From the NCBI RefSeq assembly GCF_014193585.1, contig NZ_BLXY01000003.1, forward strand, positions 186,001-250,000: a DNA stretch of 64,000 nt, read 5' to 3'. Position 1 is the stretch's first letter, and the number at the start of each line of letters is the position of its first letter. The notes below the pieces were generated by a model. It was not told the origin of the DNA, ran no database searches, and saw only the letters and a list, made by a program, of their open reading frames with translations. The position numbers and the translations under genes were made by a program. Origin of the DNA: Geomonas paludis. GTDB lineage: Bacteria > Desulfobacterota > Desulfuromonadia > Geobacterales > Geobacteraceae. Positions 52,547 through 60,627 of this stretch are shown piece by piece.

Positions 52547-52717
52547 GCCGCTATTGTAGTCGAGCGATTACAAAAAGGCAAGCTGCTCAAAGGCATAAAA
52601 AGACACCAATAACTGCCGAAGGAAGGGCCCAGTAAGAAATTGGATCGGCCAAACCTGCCGGTCAAGAGGGGACAGCCCTCGACACCCCATCTATAAAATC
52701 CCTGGAGATACGAATCC

Positions 52718-53911
52718 ATGAAAGAACTATCCCTTATTTGTCTAGTCCTGGCTTCCTTGCTGACGGCCTGCACCAACTACATGTACGGCGTACCCCAGGA
52801 AAGCTGGGACCGGATGAGCGAAACGGAGCGGGTAGAGGCGATACGGGTGTACGAGCAGGAACAGCGGGCACGCCGCCAGGCTGAAGAGGAGCAGGCCCGC
52901 CGCCAGGCGGTGGAACGGGAGCGGGAACGGGCCCGTCGTGCCGCGCTGGAGCGGGAACGACAGGAACGGATCGATGCCATACACAGGGGCGAGGGTGCCT
53001 TCGGCGAGTTGATCCGGGTTCGCTTGCAGGGTGGCGAGATCAAGATCGGCGACCGGCATCATCACTACCAACCCTTGACCTTCACCATCGCCGACGGCGA
53101 AACCCGCAGGATCGCCGTGGCCGACAGGAAAGGGAGAGAGACGGAACTCACCGTAACCTACGCCGGCGGCGCCCTTTCCTTCGAAGGGCTCCGTTTCCCC
53201 TACGACCGGCGCTGGGGAAGGGGTGAACTCTATACAGACACCGGCACTTCCGGCCCCCTGGCGTTACGGGGGGTGGATGTCTTCATCCAGGTCCACGACC
53301 GTTCTTCTCGATTTGACCGGGAGATGCCGCGACTGATCATCGTCCGGGAGGAACCGCCGGTGGTAATACGGGAACGCGAACGCGAACGGGAAAGGGAAAG
53401 GTCAATGCCTCCACCTGCAATCATAGTCGAGAAGGATCGGCCCAAGCCGCAACCGGTAACGCCCCCCCCTCCGCCGGTGCGTCAACCCGCGCCCCCTCTG
53501 CCGGTGCGTCAGCCAGCTCCCCCTCCGCCGGTACGTCAGCCGGCCAGCCAACCGCCGGTTGGTCCGCCGGCAAGCCAAGCGACGGTGCATCCTCCGCGCA
53601 CCGTGGCAGTCGCCCTCCTCTCGGGTGAGTTGAAGGTGCGGGGCAAGAAACAGCAGGTGGAGCAATCCGCGCTGCGGATTGCGGATGGAGAGACCCGGGA
53701 ACTGCAGGTAAAGTCCGGGGCTGAAACCCGCACCATCTCGGTCCAATACCGAAACGGTGAACTTCTCATCAACGAGCCCCCAGGAAAGGGGCGCAACGAC
53801 ATCCGGCTTCGCTTCGAGAAGGATTGGAAGACGGGTAAGATTTACCGCTTTGACCTGAAGGGCAGAACGGGCCTGGAGAAGGTGGAAATGAGGGTGACAG
53901 GGGTCGAATAA
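52718..53911 (+). CDS. Lipoprotein with duplicated beta domain and Pro/Arg-rich linkers
   Basis: A 397-residue lipoprotein (lipobox LLTAC at residues 14-18). A coiled coil (residues 40-95, RRQAEEEQARRQ-type) leads to domain 1 (FGELIRVRLQGGEIKIGDRHHHYQPLTFTIADGETRRIAV). An RERERERERE stretch and a PPVRQPAPP-type proline linker (about residues 245-290) separate it from domain 2 (VALLSGELKVRGKKQQVEQSALRIADGETRELQV). The two domains share GGEIK/SGELK and IADGETRxxxV, so the module is duplicated. No family name known to me. GC-rich and outside the cassette array. Confidence 0.65.
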   Translation: MKELSLICLVLASLLTACTNYMYGVPQESWDRMSETERVEAIRVYEQEQRARRQAEEEQARRQAVERERERARRAALERERQERIDAIHRGEGAFGELIRVRLQGGEIKIGDRHHHYQPLTFTIADGETRRIAVADRKGRETELTVTYAGGALSFEGLRFPYDRRWGRGELYTDTGTSGPLALRGVDVFIQVHDRSSRFDREMPRLIIVREEPPVVIRERERERERERSMPPPAIIVEKDRPKPQPVTPPPPPVRQPAPPLPVRQPAPPPPVRQPASQPPVGPPASQATVHPPRTVAVALLSGELKVRGKKQQVEQSALRIADGETRELQVKSGAETRTISVQYRNGELLINEPPGKGRNDIRLRFEKDWKTGKIYRFDLKGRTGLEKVEMRVTGVE

Positions 53912-53966
53912 GGCCCCTTGTCCGCCTATCCGCTAGGCTACTTGTCTAAGACCGTCACGTGGCTCT

Positions 53967-54329
53967 TCATGCTATTGGTCTGAGCAGAGAGTGTTCCTCT
54001 TCGCCAACGGGTTCTTTGGACGTGGTGAGGGCACCGATATTGAGCACACCGGTAATGTATCTGAAGTAGACAGGCTTCTCGTTTCTTAGCAGATCAAGGA
54101 CGTTCTGGAAGTCGCGATCCGGGAAGAAACACCAGGCAAAGCTCCTGCTACTGCTTGCCTGATCGTCGACAGCAGGCATACGTGCCGGATCCCTGTAGAA
54201 ATAAAGGACGGCTATCAGGGTGTTATCGGCCCGGCAAAGATCGATGCTGGCGCGAAACTCATAAGAACTCGTACCGCCCGCGTAATAGGTAACGACATAC
54301 TTCTTTACTTCTTCGTAGGTATCAGGCAT
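53967..54329 (-). CDS. Unrecognised 120-residue protein
   Basis: No signal, membrane segment or known domain. The sequence includes KKYVVTYYAGGTSSYEFRASIDLCRADNTLIAVLYFYRDPAR, a beta-rich pattern, and ends in LLRPIA. It stands alone on the minus strand and its start ATG has a GGGAGG-type site. Confidence 0.5.
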   Translation of the reverse strand: MPDTYEEVKKYVVTYYAGGTSSYEFRASIDLCRADNTLIAVLYFYRDPARMPAVDDQASSSRSFAWCFFPDRDFQNVLDLLRNEKPVYFRYITGVLNIGALTTSKEPVGEEEHSLLRPIA

Positions 54330-54653
54330 CCCCCCCTCCCTTGTTACCTTGGTTTCCAGCTTCTCATCAATCTCATCAATCGCCCCTAATTTAGTCCAGC
54401 GCCCTCACGCATTAACACAGTATCATTATGGCAACTCCAGTCAACTACACCGCCCGTTTTTCCGGTGGCGGCTTCCGTTCCAACTGAAAACAGACACGAC
54501 AATTAGCCATAATTAATACCGCCCATTACTTGAAATTAGCGGTTCTCAACCTATTATCGGGGCATAGGAACAGGATCTGTTCCTCTGACAGAAGTCTCAG
54601 CGACTTTCGGCCAGGCTACTTTCCAAAAGGTCAGGCAAGGAGAAGCCAGAGAG
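54330..54653 (+). promoter_or_regulatory. Spacer of 324 bases with the promoter of the PlsY-like operon
   Basis: The only signals seen are TTGAAA (54530), a 16-base spacer and TATTAT (54552-54557). Nothing else is recognised in the spacer. Confidence 0.55.
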
Positions 54654-55238
54654 TTGGAAAAAGTCCCCATCATTGTTCTCTCATATCTATTGGGCTGCTT
54701 CACCACCGGTTACTATTTGGTCCGCCTGGCAACGGGAGACGATATCCGTACCGTATCCAGCGGCAACGTGGGAAGCCGTAACGTCGGGCGCCTCTTGGGA
54801 GCAAAAGGGTTCGTCGCGACGTTTGCCGGCGACGCTGGCAAGGGCTTCCTGGTGGTCTGGCTGGCTCGGCATCTCTCACCTGAGATAGGGGTTGCACAGC
54901 TTGCCCTTCTCGCGGCGGTGTGCGGACATGTCTGGCCGATACAGCTGCGGTGGCGCGGCGGAAAGGGGCTGGCAACGCTTGCCGGGGGCATGATACTGCT
55001 GCACCCGTTTGTCATCGGTACGGGATTCCTGCTCTGCCTCCTCCTTTACGTTTTTACCCGAAGCACCACAAAGTCCGCGCTGATCGCCCTCATCTTATCG
55101 CCGCTGTTCCAACCGGCCCTGTCCTGGTATCAGCAAATCCCTATCCAGATCATCAACGTGGCGCTCTATACCGTGCTCGTATGCATTGTCCTCTATGCAC
55201 ACCGCTCCAATATCCGCAGCGAGTTCCGACTAGCCTAA
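54654..55238 (+). CDS. plsY: PlsY-like glycerol-3-phosphate acyltransferase (paralogue)
   Basis: A 194-residue membrane protein of the PlsY family. The catalytic loops are recognisable: SSGNVGSRNVGRLLGAKG (PlsY loop 1 usually GSGNIGATN), GDAGKGFLVVWLA and GHVWPIQLRWRGGKGLATL. PlsY transfers acyl groups from acyl-phosphate to glycerol 3-phosphate. Loop 1 is altered (SRN in place of ATN) and the protein is paired with a GNAT-aminotransferase fusion 17 bases downstream, so its substrate may differ. The TTG start is supported by AAGGAG 9 bases before it. Confidence 0.82.
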   Translation: MEKVPIIVLSYLLGCFTTGYYLVRLATGDDIRTVSSGNVGSRNVGRLLGAKGFVATFAGDAGKGFLVVWLARHLSPEIGVAQLALLAAVCGHVWPIQLRWRGGKGLATLAGGMILLHPFVIGTGFLLCLLLYVFTRSTTKSALIALILSPLFQPALSWYQQIPIQIINVALYTVLVCIVLYAHRSNIRSEFRLA

Positions 55239-55255
55239 GCAAGGGGGGAACAGCC

Positions 55256-56920
55256 ATGCCACCGTTCAAACCGACCTTTAAAATCGCCTCGACACCAGCT
55301 GAGTTCGACCAGATCCACCGCCTTAACTACAGGACCTTTGTCGAGGAGATCCCACAGCACCCTGCCAATCACAAGAAGATGCTGGTAGACAAGTTCCATG
55401 AGGACAATACCTACTGCATCTGCCTGGACGGGGAACGCCTGATCGGCATGATCGCCATTCGGGGCAAAAGACCCTTTTCCCTGGACAGCAAGGTGCCGGA
55501 CCTGGACCGGTGGATCCCCCCTGCTGCGCAGGTGTGCGAAATGCGTCTTCTTGCCGTGCTTCCCGAGTACCGCGGCACGGCAGTCTTTGCCGGTCTCATT
55601 CATTTCGCTGCCAGCGAGTGCATCCGCCGCGGATTCACCATGGGTCTGGCCTCCGGCACGCTGCGGCAAACGCGCCTTTACCGGCGCATGGGATTCGTCC
55701 CTTTCGGTGATCCCGTCGGTAGTGCCGCGGCGCGTTTCCAGCCGATGTCCCTGACGCTGCACACGGCCGTTTCACTCATGGATCGACTCAGGATGGACGT
55801 ACCGGAGCTTCCTGCCGCGTCGATGGCAAATTTCCTCCCCGGGCCTGTCAAGGTGTCACCGGCCGTACAGGCGGCCTTTGCCGCGCCGCCGCTCTCCCAC
55901 CGTTCGTCCGAGTTCCTCGACCTGATGGCAGAGACCCGGAGCCTCTTGTGCCGGCTTACCGCCGCGCGTCACGTGCAGTGCTACCTGGGAAGCGGCACCT
56001 TGGGAAATGACGTCGTAGCAGCCCACCTCAAGGTGGAGGCCGGCATGGGGGTGGTGCTCTCCAACGGCGAGTTCGGAGACCGCCTGTTCGACCATGCACA
56101 GCGCATGGGGCTCGAGTTCAAAGCGTACAGCGTCCCGTGGGGAGAAACGTACGACATTGCGGCTATAGAGGATCTCCTCGTGCAGTCGCAGGCGACATGG
56201 CTGTGGACCACCCATTGTGAGACCTCTTCCGGCATCCTCAACGACGTGGAGCGCTTGTCGGAGATGTGCCGTCGCAGGGGGGTGGCGCTGTGCCTTGATT
56301 GCACCAGTTCGCTCGGCACGGTTCCGGTCGACCTCTCGCGTGTCTTCCTGGCCAGTAGCGTCAGCGGCAAAGGGCTCGCGTCGGTTCCAGGGCTTGCCTT
56401 GGTTTTCTACAACGACGAGCGTAAGCCGGACCACCGCATCCCGCGTTATCTGGACCTGGGATACTACGGCGACAAGCAGGGCGTTCCCTTCACCCATTCC
56501 TCCAACCTGTTGAAGGCCCTCAACCAGGCCCTGCGGGAGCTCGAGCCTCCGCGCCGGTTCCGAGAGGTCCGGCGCTGCCAGGAGATCTTGCGCAAGGGAT
56601 GTTCCGACATGGGGTTGGAAGTCACAGCTAAAGAGCGGGTCTCATCACCTGCGGTACTTAGCATCAGGATTCCTGCACCGCACTCGAGCCTTCTGTTCGG
56701 GGAGGCACTGGAGCGGAAGGGGTTCATACTGAACTACAGAAGCGAGTACCTGGTGCGAGGCAACATCGTGCAGCCTTGTCTCATGGGCCAGGTAACCGAA
56801 ACCGAATGCCGTGCCCTGATCCAAGCCATTGCCTCGCTCATCGCTGTTTCAAGACCTGTCGGAACCCATGTCAAGGCTGCGCACGCCCTACCGCGTAGCG
56901 CCGTCCCGCCCCCCCCTTAA
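55256..56920 (+). CDS. GNAT acyltransferase fused to a class V PLP aminotransferase
   Basis: A 554-residue two-domain protein. Residues 1-165 are a GNAT fold resembling acyl-homoserine-lactone/N-acyl-amino-acid synthases (LNYRTFVEEIPQH at the N-terminus, CEMRLLAVLPEYRGTAVFAGL, RLYRRMGFVPFGDP). Residues about 180-535 are a fold-type I aminotransferase of the serine-pyruvate group (NFLPGPVKVSP, CYLGSGTLGNDVVAA, CLDCTSSLGTVPVD) with the Schiff-base Lys in SGKGLASVPGLAL. The fusion joins an acyl transfer with an amino-group reaction. Start ATG has AAGGGGGG. An operon with the PlsY-like gene suggests acyl-lipid chemistry. Confidence 0.85.
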   Translation: MPPFKPTFKIASTPAEFDQIHRLNYRTFVEEIPQHPANHKKMLVDKFHEDNTYCICLDGERLIGMIAIRGKRPFSLDSKVPDLDRWIPPAAQVCEMRLLAVLPEYRGTAVFAGLIHFAASECIRRGFTMGLASGTLRQTRLYRRMGFVPFGDPVGSAAARFQPMSLTLHTAVSLMDRLRMDVPELPAASMANFLPGPVKVSPAVQAAFAAPPLSHRSSEFLDLMAETRSLLCRLTAARHVQCYLGSGTLGNDVVAAHLKVEAGMGVVLSNGEFGDRLFDHAQRMGLEFKAYSVPWGETYDIAAIEDLLVQSQATWLWTTHCETSSGILNDVERLSEMCRRRGVALCLDCTSSLGTVPVDLSRVFLASSVSGKGLASVPGLALVFYNDERKPDHRIPRYLDLGYYGDKQGVPFTHSSNLLKALNQALRELEPPRRFREVRRCQEILRKGCSDMGLEVTAKERVSSPAVLSIRIPAPHSSLLFGEALERKGFILNYRSEYLVRGNIVQPCLMGQVTETECRALIQAIASLIAVSRPVGTHVKAAHALPRSAVPPPP

Positions 56921-57281
56921 AGAAAAGAAGAAAAGGGGAGAGGCTACTTTTGTAAGTGCGTGTCCCCTTCCTTTTTCGGACGGCCCCTTGGATGAAGTGT
57001 CGATTCCAGCCCGACCTTTTCGCAAACTGCTTCTACCCACCACTCGGCACCAAAAGGTGTATGCCTGTTGACGCTCCTGCGAAGCCGTTCAACTTCGTTT
57101 ACCGTTATACATCCGTCAATGCCCTACCCTCATATTCTTGCCGCGACACATGGCTGTCAGCATTCCGACCACGCGACCAGCGATTAGATGACGGCAGTGT
57201 TGAAATCAAGGGAGGAGTTGGTGTAGGTTGCATCGCGTGAAGCCAAGGGAAGGCCGTGTCCACCATTTTGAGGAAATGACG
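56921..57281. other. Spacer of 361 bases
   Basis: Near 56935-56975 a degenerate family C-like GGGGAGAGGC...GTGTCCCC palindrome is visible. Otherwise I see no gene or site. Confidence 0.4.
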
Positions 57282-57812
57282 ATGATCGAACACACCGTCG
57301 TGCGCTGCGACTACCAACAGCATGGGGATGCAATACTGGAGATTTTCAACGACGCGATCTTGCACTCGACCGCCCTCTACGAGTACAAGCCGCGGACCCG
57401 GCAGTTCATGCTGAATTGGTTCGAGACCAAGGAGATGGCCGGGTTCCCCGTGATCGGCATCGAGGACGGCACGGGGAAACTGGTGGCATTCGGAAGCTAC
57501 GGCACCTTCCGGGCCTTTCCTGCCTTCAAGTACACGGTGGAACACTCGGTATATGTGGATAAGGATCATCGCGGCCGTGGCCTTGGCCGGACGGTGATGC
57601 AAGAGCTGATTGCGGCGGCACGGGACCACGATGTGCATGCCATGATCGGCGGCATCGATGCGACCAACGCCGGAAGCATCGCCCTGCACGAGCAACTCGG
57701 CTTCAAGCACGTCGGCACGCTGCCCCAGGTCGGCTTCAAGTTCGGCCGCTGGCTCGACCTCGCCTTCTACCAGTTGTTGCTGGACACGCCCGCCAAACCG
57801 ATCGATGGCTGA
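57282..57812 (+). CDS. GNAT acetyltransferase, phosphinothricin/MddA type
   Basis: A 176-residue acetyltransferase: DAILEIFNDAILHSTALYEYKPRTR, VEHSVYVDKDHRGRGLGRTVMQELIAAAR and GGIDATNAGSIALHEQLGFKHVGTL are close to phosphinothricin/methionine-sulfoximine acetyltransferases. It likely acetylates small amines; whether it gives resistance is not known. The second ATG in the start cluster (57282) has GAGGAA at good spacing. Confidence 0.87.
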   Translation: MIEHTVVRCDYQQHGDAILEIFNDAILHSTALYEYKPRTRQFMLNWFETKEMAGFPVIGIEDGTGKLVAFGSYGTFRAFPAFKYTVEHSVYVDKDHRGRGLGRTVMQELIAAARDHDVHAMIGGIDATNAGSIALHEQLGFKHVGTLPQVGFKFGRWLDLAFYQLLLDTPAKPIDG

Positions 57813-57849
57813 TTTATCTCGCAACGGCCTACCCTGCCGGGGCGGTTGG

Positions 57850-58215
57850 TCACGTCGGGGGGACTTCTTCCGGCTTCCGCTGCCATGGCCAGTGTCCTTC
57901 AAGCTCCACTTGCAAGGCCATGCTTAAAAAAGTCCGAATAACTACTATGACGCCGAGGACCAGCACCCCTCCCAGGGTGGGGGTCACGGCCACGGTGCGG
58001 ATGATGTCGGCGGCAACGAGAAATTCCAGGCCGAGGAGGATGCCGCGGCCAAGGTCCTGCCGCAACTGCCTGAATCCGTCCTCCACCCTGCGCCCCTGCA
58101 TGGCATACCTCGTTACCGCCACCACGAGTCCGGCACAAATGGCTACCACACCTGCCCCGTCGATGACAACGCCGACCGTCTCGGCGATTTCCTTGAATGT
58201 CAGCATGTCTGCCAC
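57850..58215 (-). CDS. DUF1622 membrane protein
   Basis: A 121-residue membrane protein: IAETVGVVIDGAGVVAICAGLVVAV then RQDLGRGILLGLEFLVAADIIRTVAV and VLVLGVIVVIRTFLSMALQVELEG. It matches DUF1622 well, with three membrane helices. Function unknown. GTG start with GGAGGGAAA. Confidence 0.87.
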   Translation of the reverse strand: MADMLTFKEIAETVGVVIDGAGVVAICAGLVVAVTRYAMQGRRVEDGFRQLRQDLGRGILLGLEFLVAADIIRTVAVTPTLGGVLVLGVIVVIRTFLSMALQVELEGHWPWQRKPEEVPPT

Positions 58216-58294
58216 TTTCCCTCCGGTGTGTGCCCTGCCAGCCGATAATTAACACAATCCAACTTTACCAGGGTTTATACATGCCACCAAAAAC

Positions 58295-58332
58295 AAAATC
58301 CCCCCTGTCCCCCCTTCGCAAAAGGGGGGAAC
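58295..58332. repeat. Dispersed palindrome, family A (inverted)
   Basis: CCCCCCTGTCCCCCCTTCGC followed by AAAAGGGGGG is the same core as at 1674 and 41090, here in the opposite orientation next to the 21-base tandem array. Confidence 0.8.
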
Positions 58333-58399
58333 GTTGCCGCCATCATCTATAGCGGCCGGCGTCATTTCTATGTAAACAACGGCATTTACACAAAATTCT

Positions 58400-58999
58400 T
58401 TACAGGCCCCACGTGGGTACATCGTTAGGGGGCGTGGGTACATCGTTAGGGGACGCGGGTACATCGTTAGGGGTCGCGGGTACTTCGTTAGGGGTCGCGG
58501 GTACATCGTTAGGGGTCGCGGGTACATCGTTAGGGGTCGCGGGTACATCGTTAGGGGACACGGGTACATCGTTAGGGGTCGCGGGTACATCGTTAGGGGT
58601 CGCGGGTACATCGTTAGGGGTCGCGGGTACATCGTTAGGGGACGCGGGTACATCGTTAGGGGTCGCGGGTACATCGTTAGGGGACGCGGGTACATCGTTA
58701 GGGGACGCGGGTACATCGTTAGGGGTCGCGGGTACATCGTTAGGGGACGCGGGTACATCGTTAGGGGGCGCGGGTACATCGTTAGGGGTCGCGGGTACAT
58801 CGTTAGGGGACGCGGGTACATCGTTAGGGGACGCGGGTACATCGTTTGGCGGCGCGGGCATGTCGAAAGGGGGCGCGGGCACATCGTTAGGAGGCGCAGG
58901 TACATTCTTAGAGGACACAACGGCGCCCTTTGTGGTCGGGGGAAGAAGTTTTTGAGAGGCCTGGGAAAGTAACGGGACGAGAGGGCGCCATTGCGGCAC
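58400..58999 (-). CDS. Possible proline-rich heptad-repeat protein (uncertain)
   Basis: On the minus strand a GTG near 58999 with a GGGAGG site could start a 199-residue protein made mostly of NDVPATP-type heptads (about 24). Other frames of the same repeat are also open, including the plus strand, so this may not be translated. No signal peptide or domain. Confidence 0.3.
   Translation of the reverse strand: MPQWRPLVPLLSQASQKLLPPTTKGAVVSSKNVPAPPNDVPAPPFDMPAPPNDVPASPNDVPASPNDVPATPNDVPAPPNDVPASPNDVPATPNDVPASPNDVPASPNDVPATPNDVPASPNDVPATPNDVPATPNDVPATPNDVPVSPNDVPATPNDVPATPNDVPATPNEVPATPNDVPASPNDVPTPPNDVPTWGL
58408..58912. repeat. 21-base tandem repeat, about 24 units
   Basis: Units of the form GGGTACATCGTTAGGGGTCGC (21 bases), with variation mostly in the GTC/GAC/GGC position and a few edge units. 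Being a multiple of three and free of stops, it is open in several frames. Confidence 0.9.
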
Positions 59000-59020
59000 C
59001 CTCCCGTGAAGTGCGGGAAA

Positions 59021-59674
59021 TCAGGTAATGAATACGCTGGTGATCGAGGACCAGGGACCGGGGCCATCGGGACCGTGGTGCCTCATCCGGAAGAAGGTGT
59101 TGCCCGGGTCCAGGTTATCGAGAATCATGTTCTTGGCATCCGGGTACATCGACTTGTGGAACCAGTCCGCTTCCACAGCAGGATCCTTGGTATTGACATG
59201 AATCTCGTGGTTGTAGGCGCCCGGCGCCGAGCTCGCGCTGGCCACCGCCTTTCTCGGTTCCCCGGAGTTGGTAACGGTGAAATCCGGGGGAGAGGTCAAC
59301 GGCAACCTGGTCCTGCGGTGACTTCTACGCTCTTGAGCGATGTTAAAGCCGGTGGTGTACAGGGCATCCGGATTGCGCATCGACACCGCTTCCAGGAACG
59401 AGGCCATCTCATCGAGGAGGGCAATGATCTCTTCCATGAGCTTGTCCCGCTCGCGGATCAAAAGCCGGTCGCCGTTACTGGCCAGGCGATAGGCTGTTGC
59501 CAGCGCCGTCACCAGTTCGACGAACTTTTGCAGCAGCGCGCCATTGGTTCCCCAGACCGAATCCGGATAGTTCTTGTTGCCAATCAGGCTGAGCTGCACC
59601 TTCTGTGCAAATGAGAGAAACTCCTTGGGACCATACCGGCGATAGTCCCTCTTTATCCTCCTCTGCATGACCAT
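59021..59674 (-). CDS. Unrecognised 217-residue protein
   Basis: The N-terminal half is helical (FLSFAQKVQLSLIGNKNYPDSVWG, LMEEIIALLDEMASFLEAVSM) and the C-terminal third is a beta-sandwich that ends HHGPDGPGPWSSITSVFI, similar to the last strands of fibronectin type III domains. It may be a structural or phage-derived protein. The start ATG (59674) has AAAGGAGG at good spacing. Confidence 0.65.
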   Translation of the reverse strand: MVMQRRIKRDYRRYGPKEFLSFAQKVQLSLIGNKNYPDSVWGTNGALLQKFVELVTALATAYRLASNGDRLLIRERDKLMEEIIALLDEMASFLEAVSMRNPDALYTTGFNIAQERRSHRRTRLPLTSPPDFTVTNSGEPRKAVASASSAPGAYNHEIHVNTKDPAVEADWFHKSMYPDAKNMILDNLDPGNTFFRMRHHGPDGPGPWSSITSVFIT

Positions 59675-59827
59675 TAATGCCTCCTTTGCCGTGGTGTTGG
59701 CTATCCGCAAAGATTAGACCGCACTAACCGGGCTAAAGGATATAAAGCACCATTTGAGATGTCAAGCAGCAGGGCGAGATCTTTCCTTACGCTGCACTAC
59801 ACGATATGCGCCGCATCTTGGGGCAGG

Positions 59828-60148
59828 TCACTCCGATACCGGCGGAGCCCATTTCAGCTTCGGACCTGATTTTTTTGGCGCTTCCGACGACTCCTTCGCG
59901 CCAGCGGAAGCGGGCTGCTTTCCGAGCAGGAGTGTCCTTAGCTTTTCGGAGAGGGGAACGGAGGTCTCGCCGACAGTGATATCCTGGATATCCTTGGCGT
60001 GCCCGAGCAGCTCGACGCTCTGCACCTCCCCTGATGCGTACTTGATGACCAGCGTGTCGGCAAGCGCCGTCCCGCTGATGGCCATAGAGATGACGACTGT
60101 CCCTAACGATTTTAGTTTCCACTTCATATGAACTCGGTTAAGCTTCAT
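59828..60148 (-). CDS. Small exported protein
   Basis: A 106-residue protein with an N-terminal signal (KLKSLGTVVISMAISGTALA) and a mature part with LVIKYASGEVQSVELLGHAKDIQDITV, a beta-rich repeat, then a proline/lysine tail. Family not recognised. The AGGAG site fits the first ATG. Confidence 0.65.
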   Translation of the reverse strand: MKLNRVHMKWKLKSLGTVVISMAISGTALADTLVIKYASGEVQSVELLGHAKDIQDITVGETSVPLSEKLRTLLLGKQPASAGAKESSEAPKKSGPKLKWAPPVSE

Positions 60149-60183
60149 GCGTTACTCCTATTGTCGAGATAGAGGACTCTACC

Positions 60184-60624
60184 GTGTACAAATACGACGC
60201 TGACATGACGGCCGCGACGCCAAAGTTCGAACTCCCGGGGTGGATCGCGTGCGCGCCTTTCGAGGAATACCTCGGGATGCGTATAGAGGAGGCTGCGGGC
60301 GGACGCGCGGTCCTCAGCATGCCGTTCAAACTGAAACTGGCGCAGGGTGTGGGGCTCATGCATGGAGGCGCCATCACGTCGCTGGCGGATACCGCCGTAG
60401 CCATGGCCATCAAGAGCATTCTCCCGGAAGGCTCAGACTTCGTGACCGTCGACCTGCACCTGAAGTTCTTCGCCGCGGTGCGGGAGGGTTCAGTACGCGC
60501 CGTGGCGCGCGCCATACCTCAGGATGAGCGCAAGATTGTCGGGGAAGCGGAGATTTTCAACGGGGACACCAAAGTGGCGGAGTTCAATGCCTTTTTCATC
60601 GTTAAGAGAAGGGGAGCGGAGTAA
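60184..60624 (+). CDS. PaaI-type hotdog thioesterase
   Basis: A 146-residue protein with the hotdog acyl-CoA thioesterase pattern: LGMRIEEAAGGRAVLSMPFKL, then MHGGAITSLADTAVAMAIKS, which is the active-site HGG helix, then DFVTVDLHLKFFAAVREG. It hydrolyses acyl-CoA thioesters; the acyl group is not known. The GTG start has a GAGG site; ATG 60205 is possible. Converges with the TolA-like gene after 3 bases. Confidence 0.85.
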   Translation: MYKYDADMTAATPKFELPGWIACAPFEEYLGMRIEEAAGGRAVLSMPFKLKLAQGVGLMHGGAITSLADTAVAMAIKSILPEGSDFVTVDLHLKFFAAVREGSVRAVARAIPQDERKIVGEAEIFNGDTKVAEFNAFFIVKRRGAE

Positions 60625-60627
60625 AAG

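Larger units (their letters stand above)
46100..52560. mobile_element. Integron gene-cassette array without integrase (CALIN-type)
   Basis: Ten small genes of unrelated function, seven in one direction, are separated by intergenic imperfect palindromes. At least five of these pair a RYYYAAC-like end with a GTTRRRY-like end and have an inner GACCGG/CCGGTC stem, which is the attC plan. Composition falls to visibly AT-rich relative to both flanks. No tyrosine-recombinase gene lies in the window. The extent is approximate; the right boundary is before the lipoprotein gene at 52718. Confidence 0.75.

Noticed and set aside
58408-58912. CRISPR array
   Set aside because: Units are contiguous with no unique spacers and no cas genes are near.
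58413-58955. Plus-strand frame of GTSLGVA repeats
   Set aside because: It is just another frame of the 21-base tandem unit; no start-site or flanking support.
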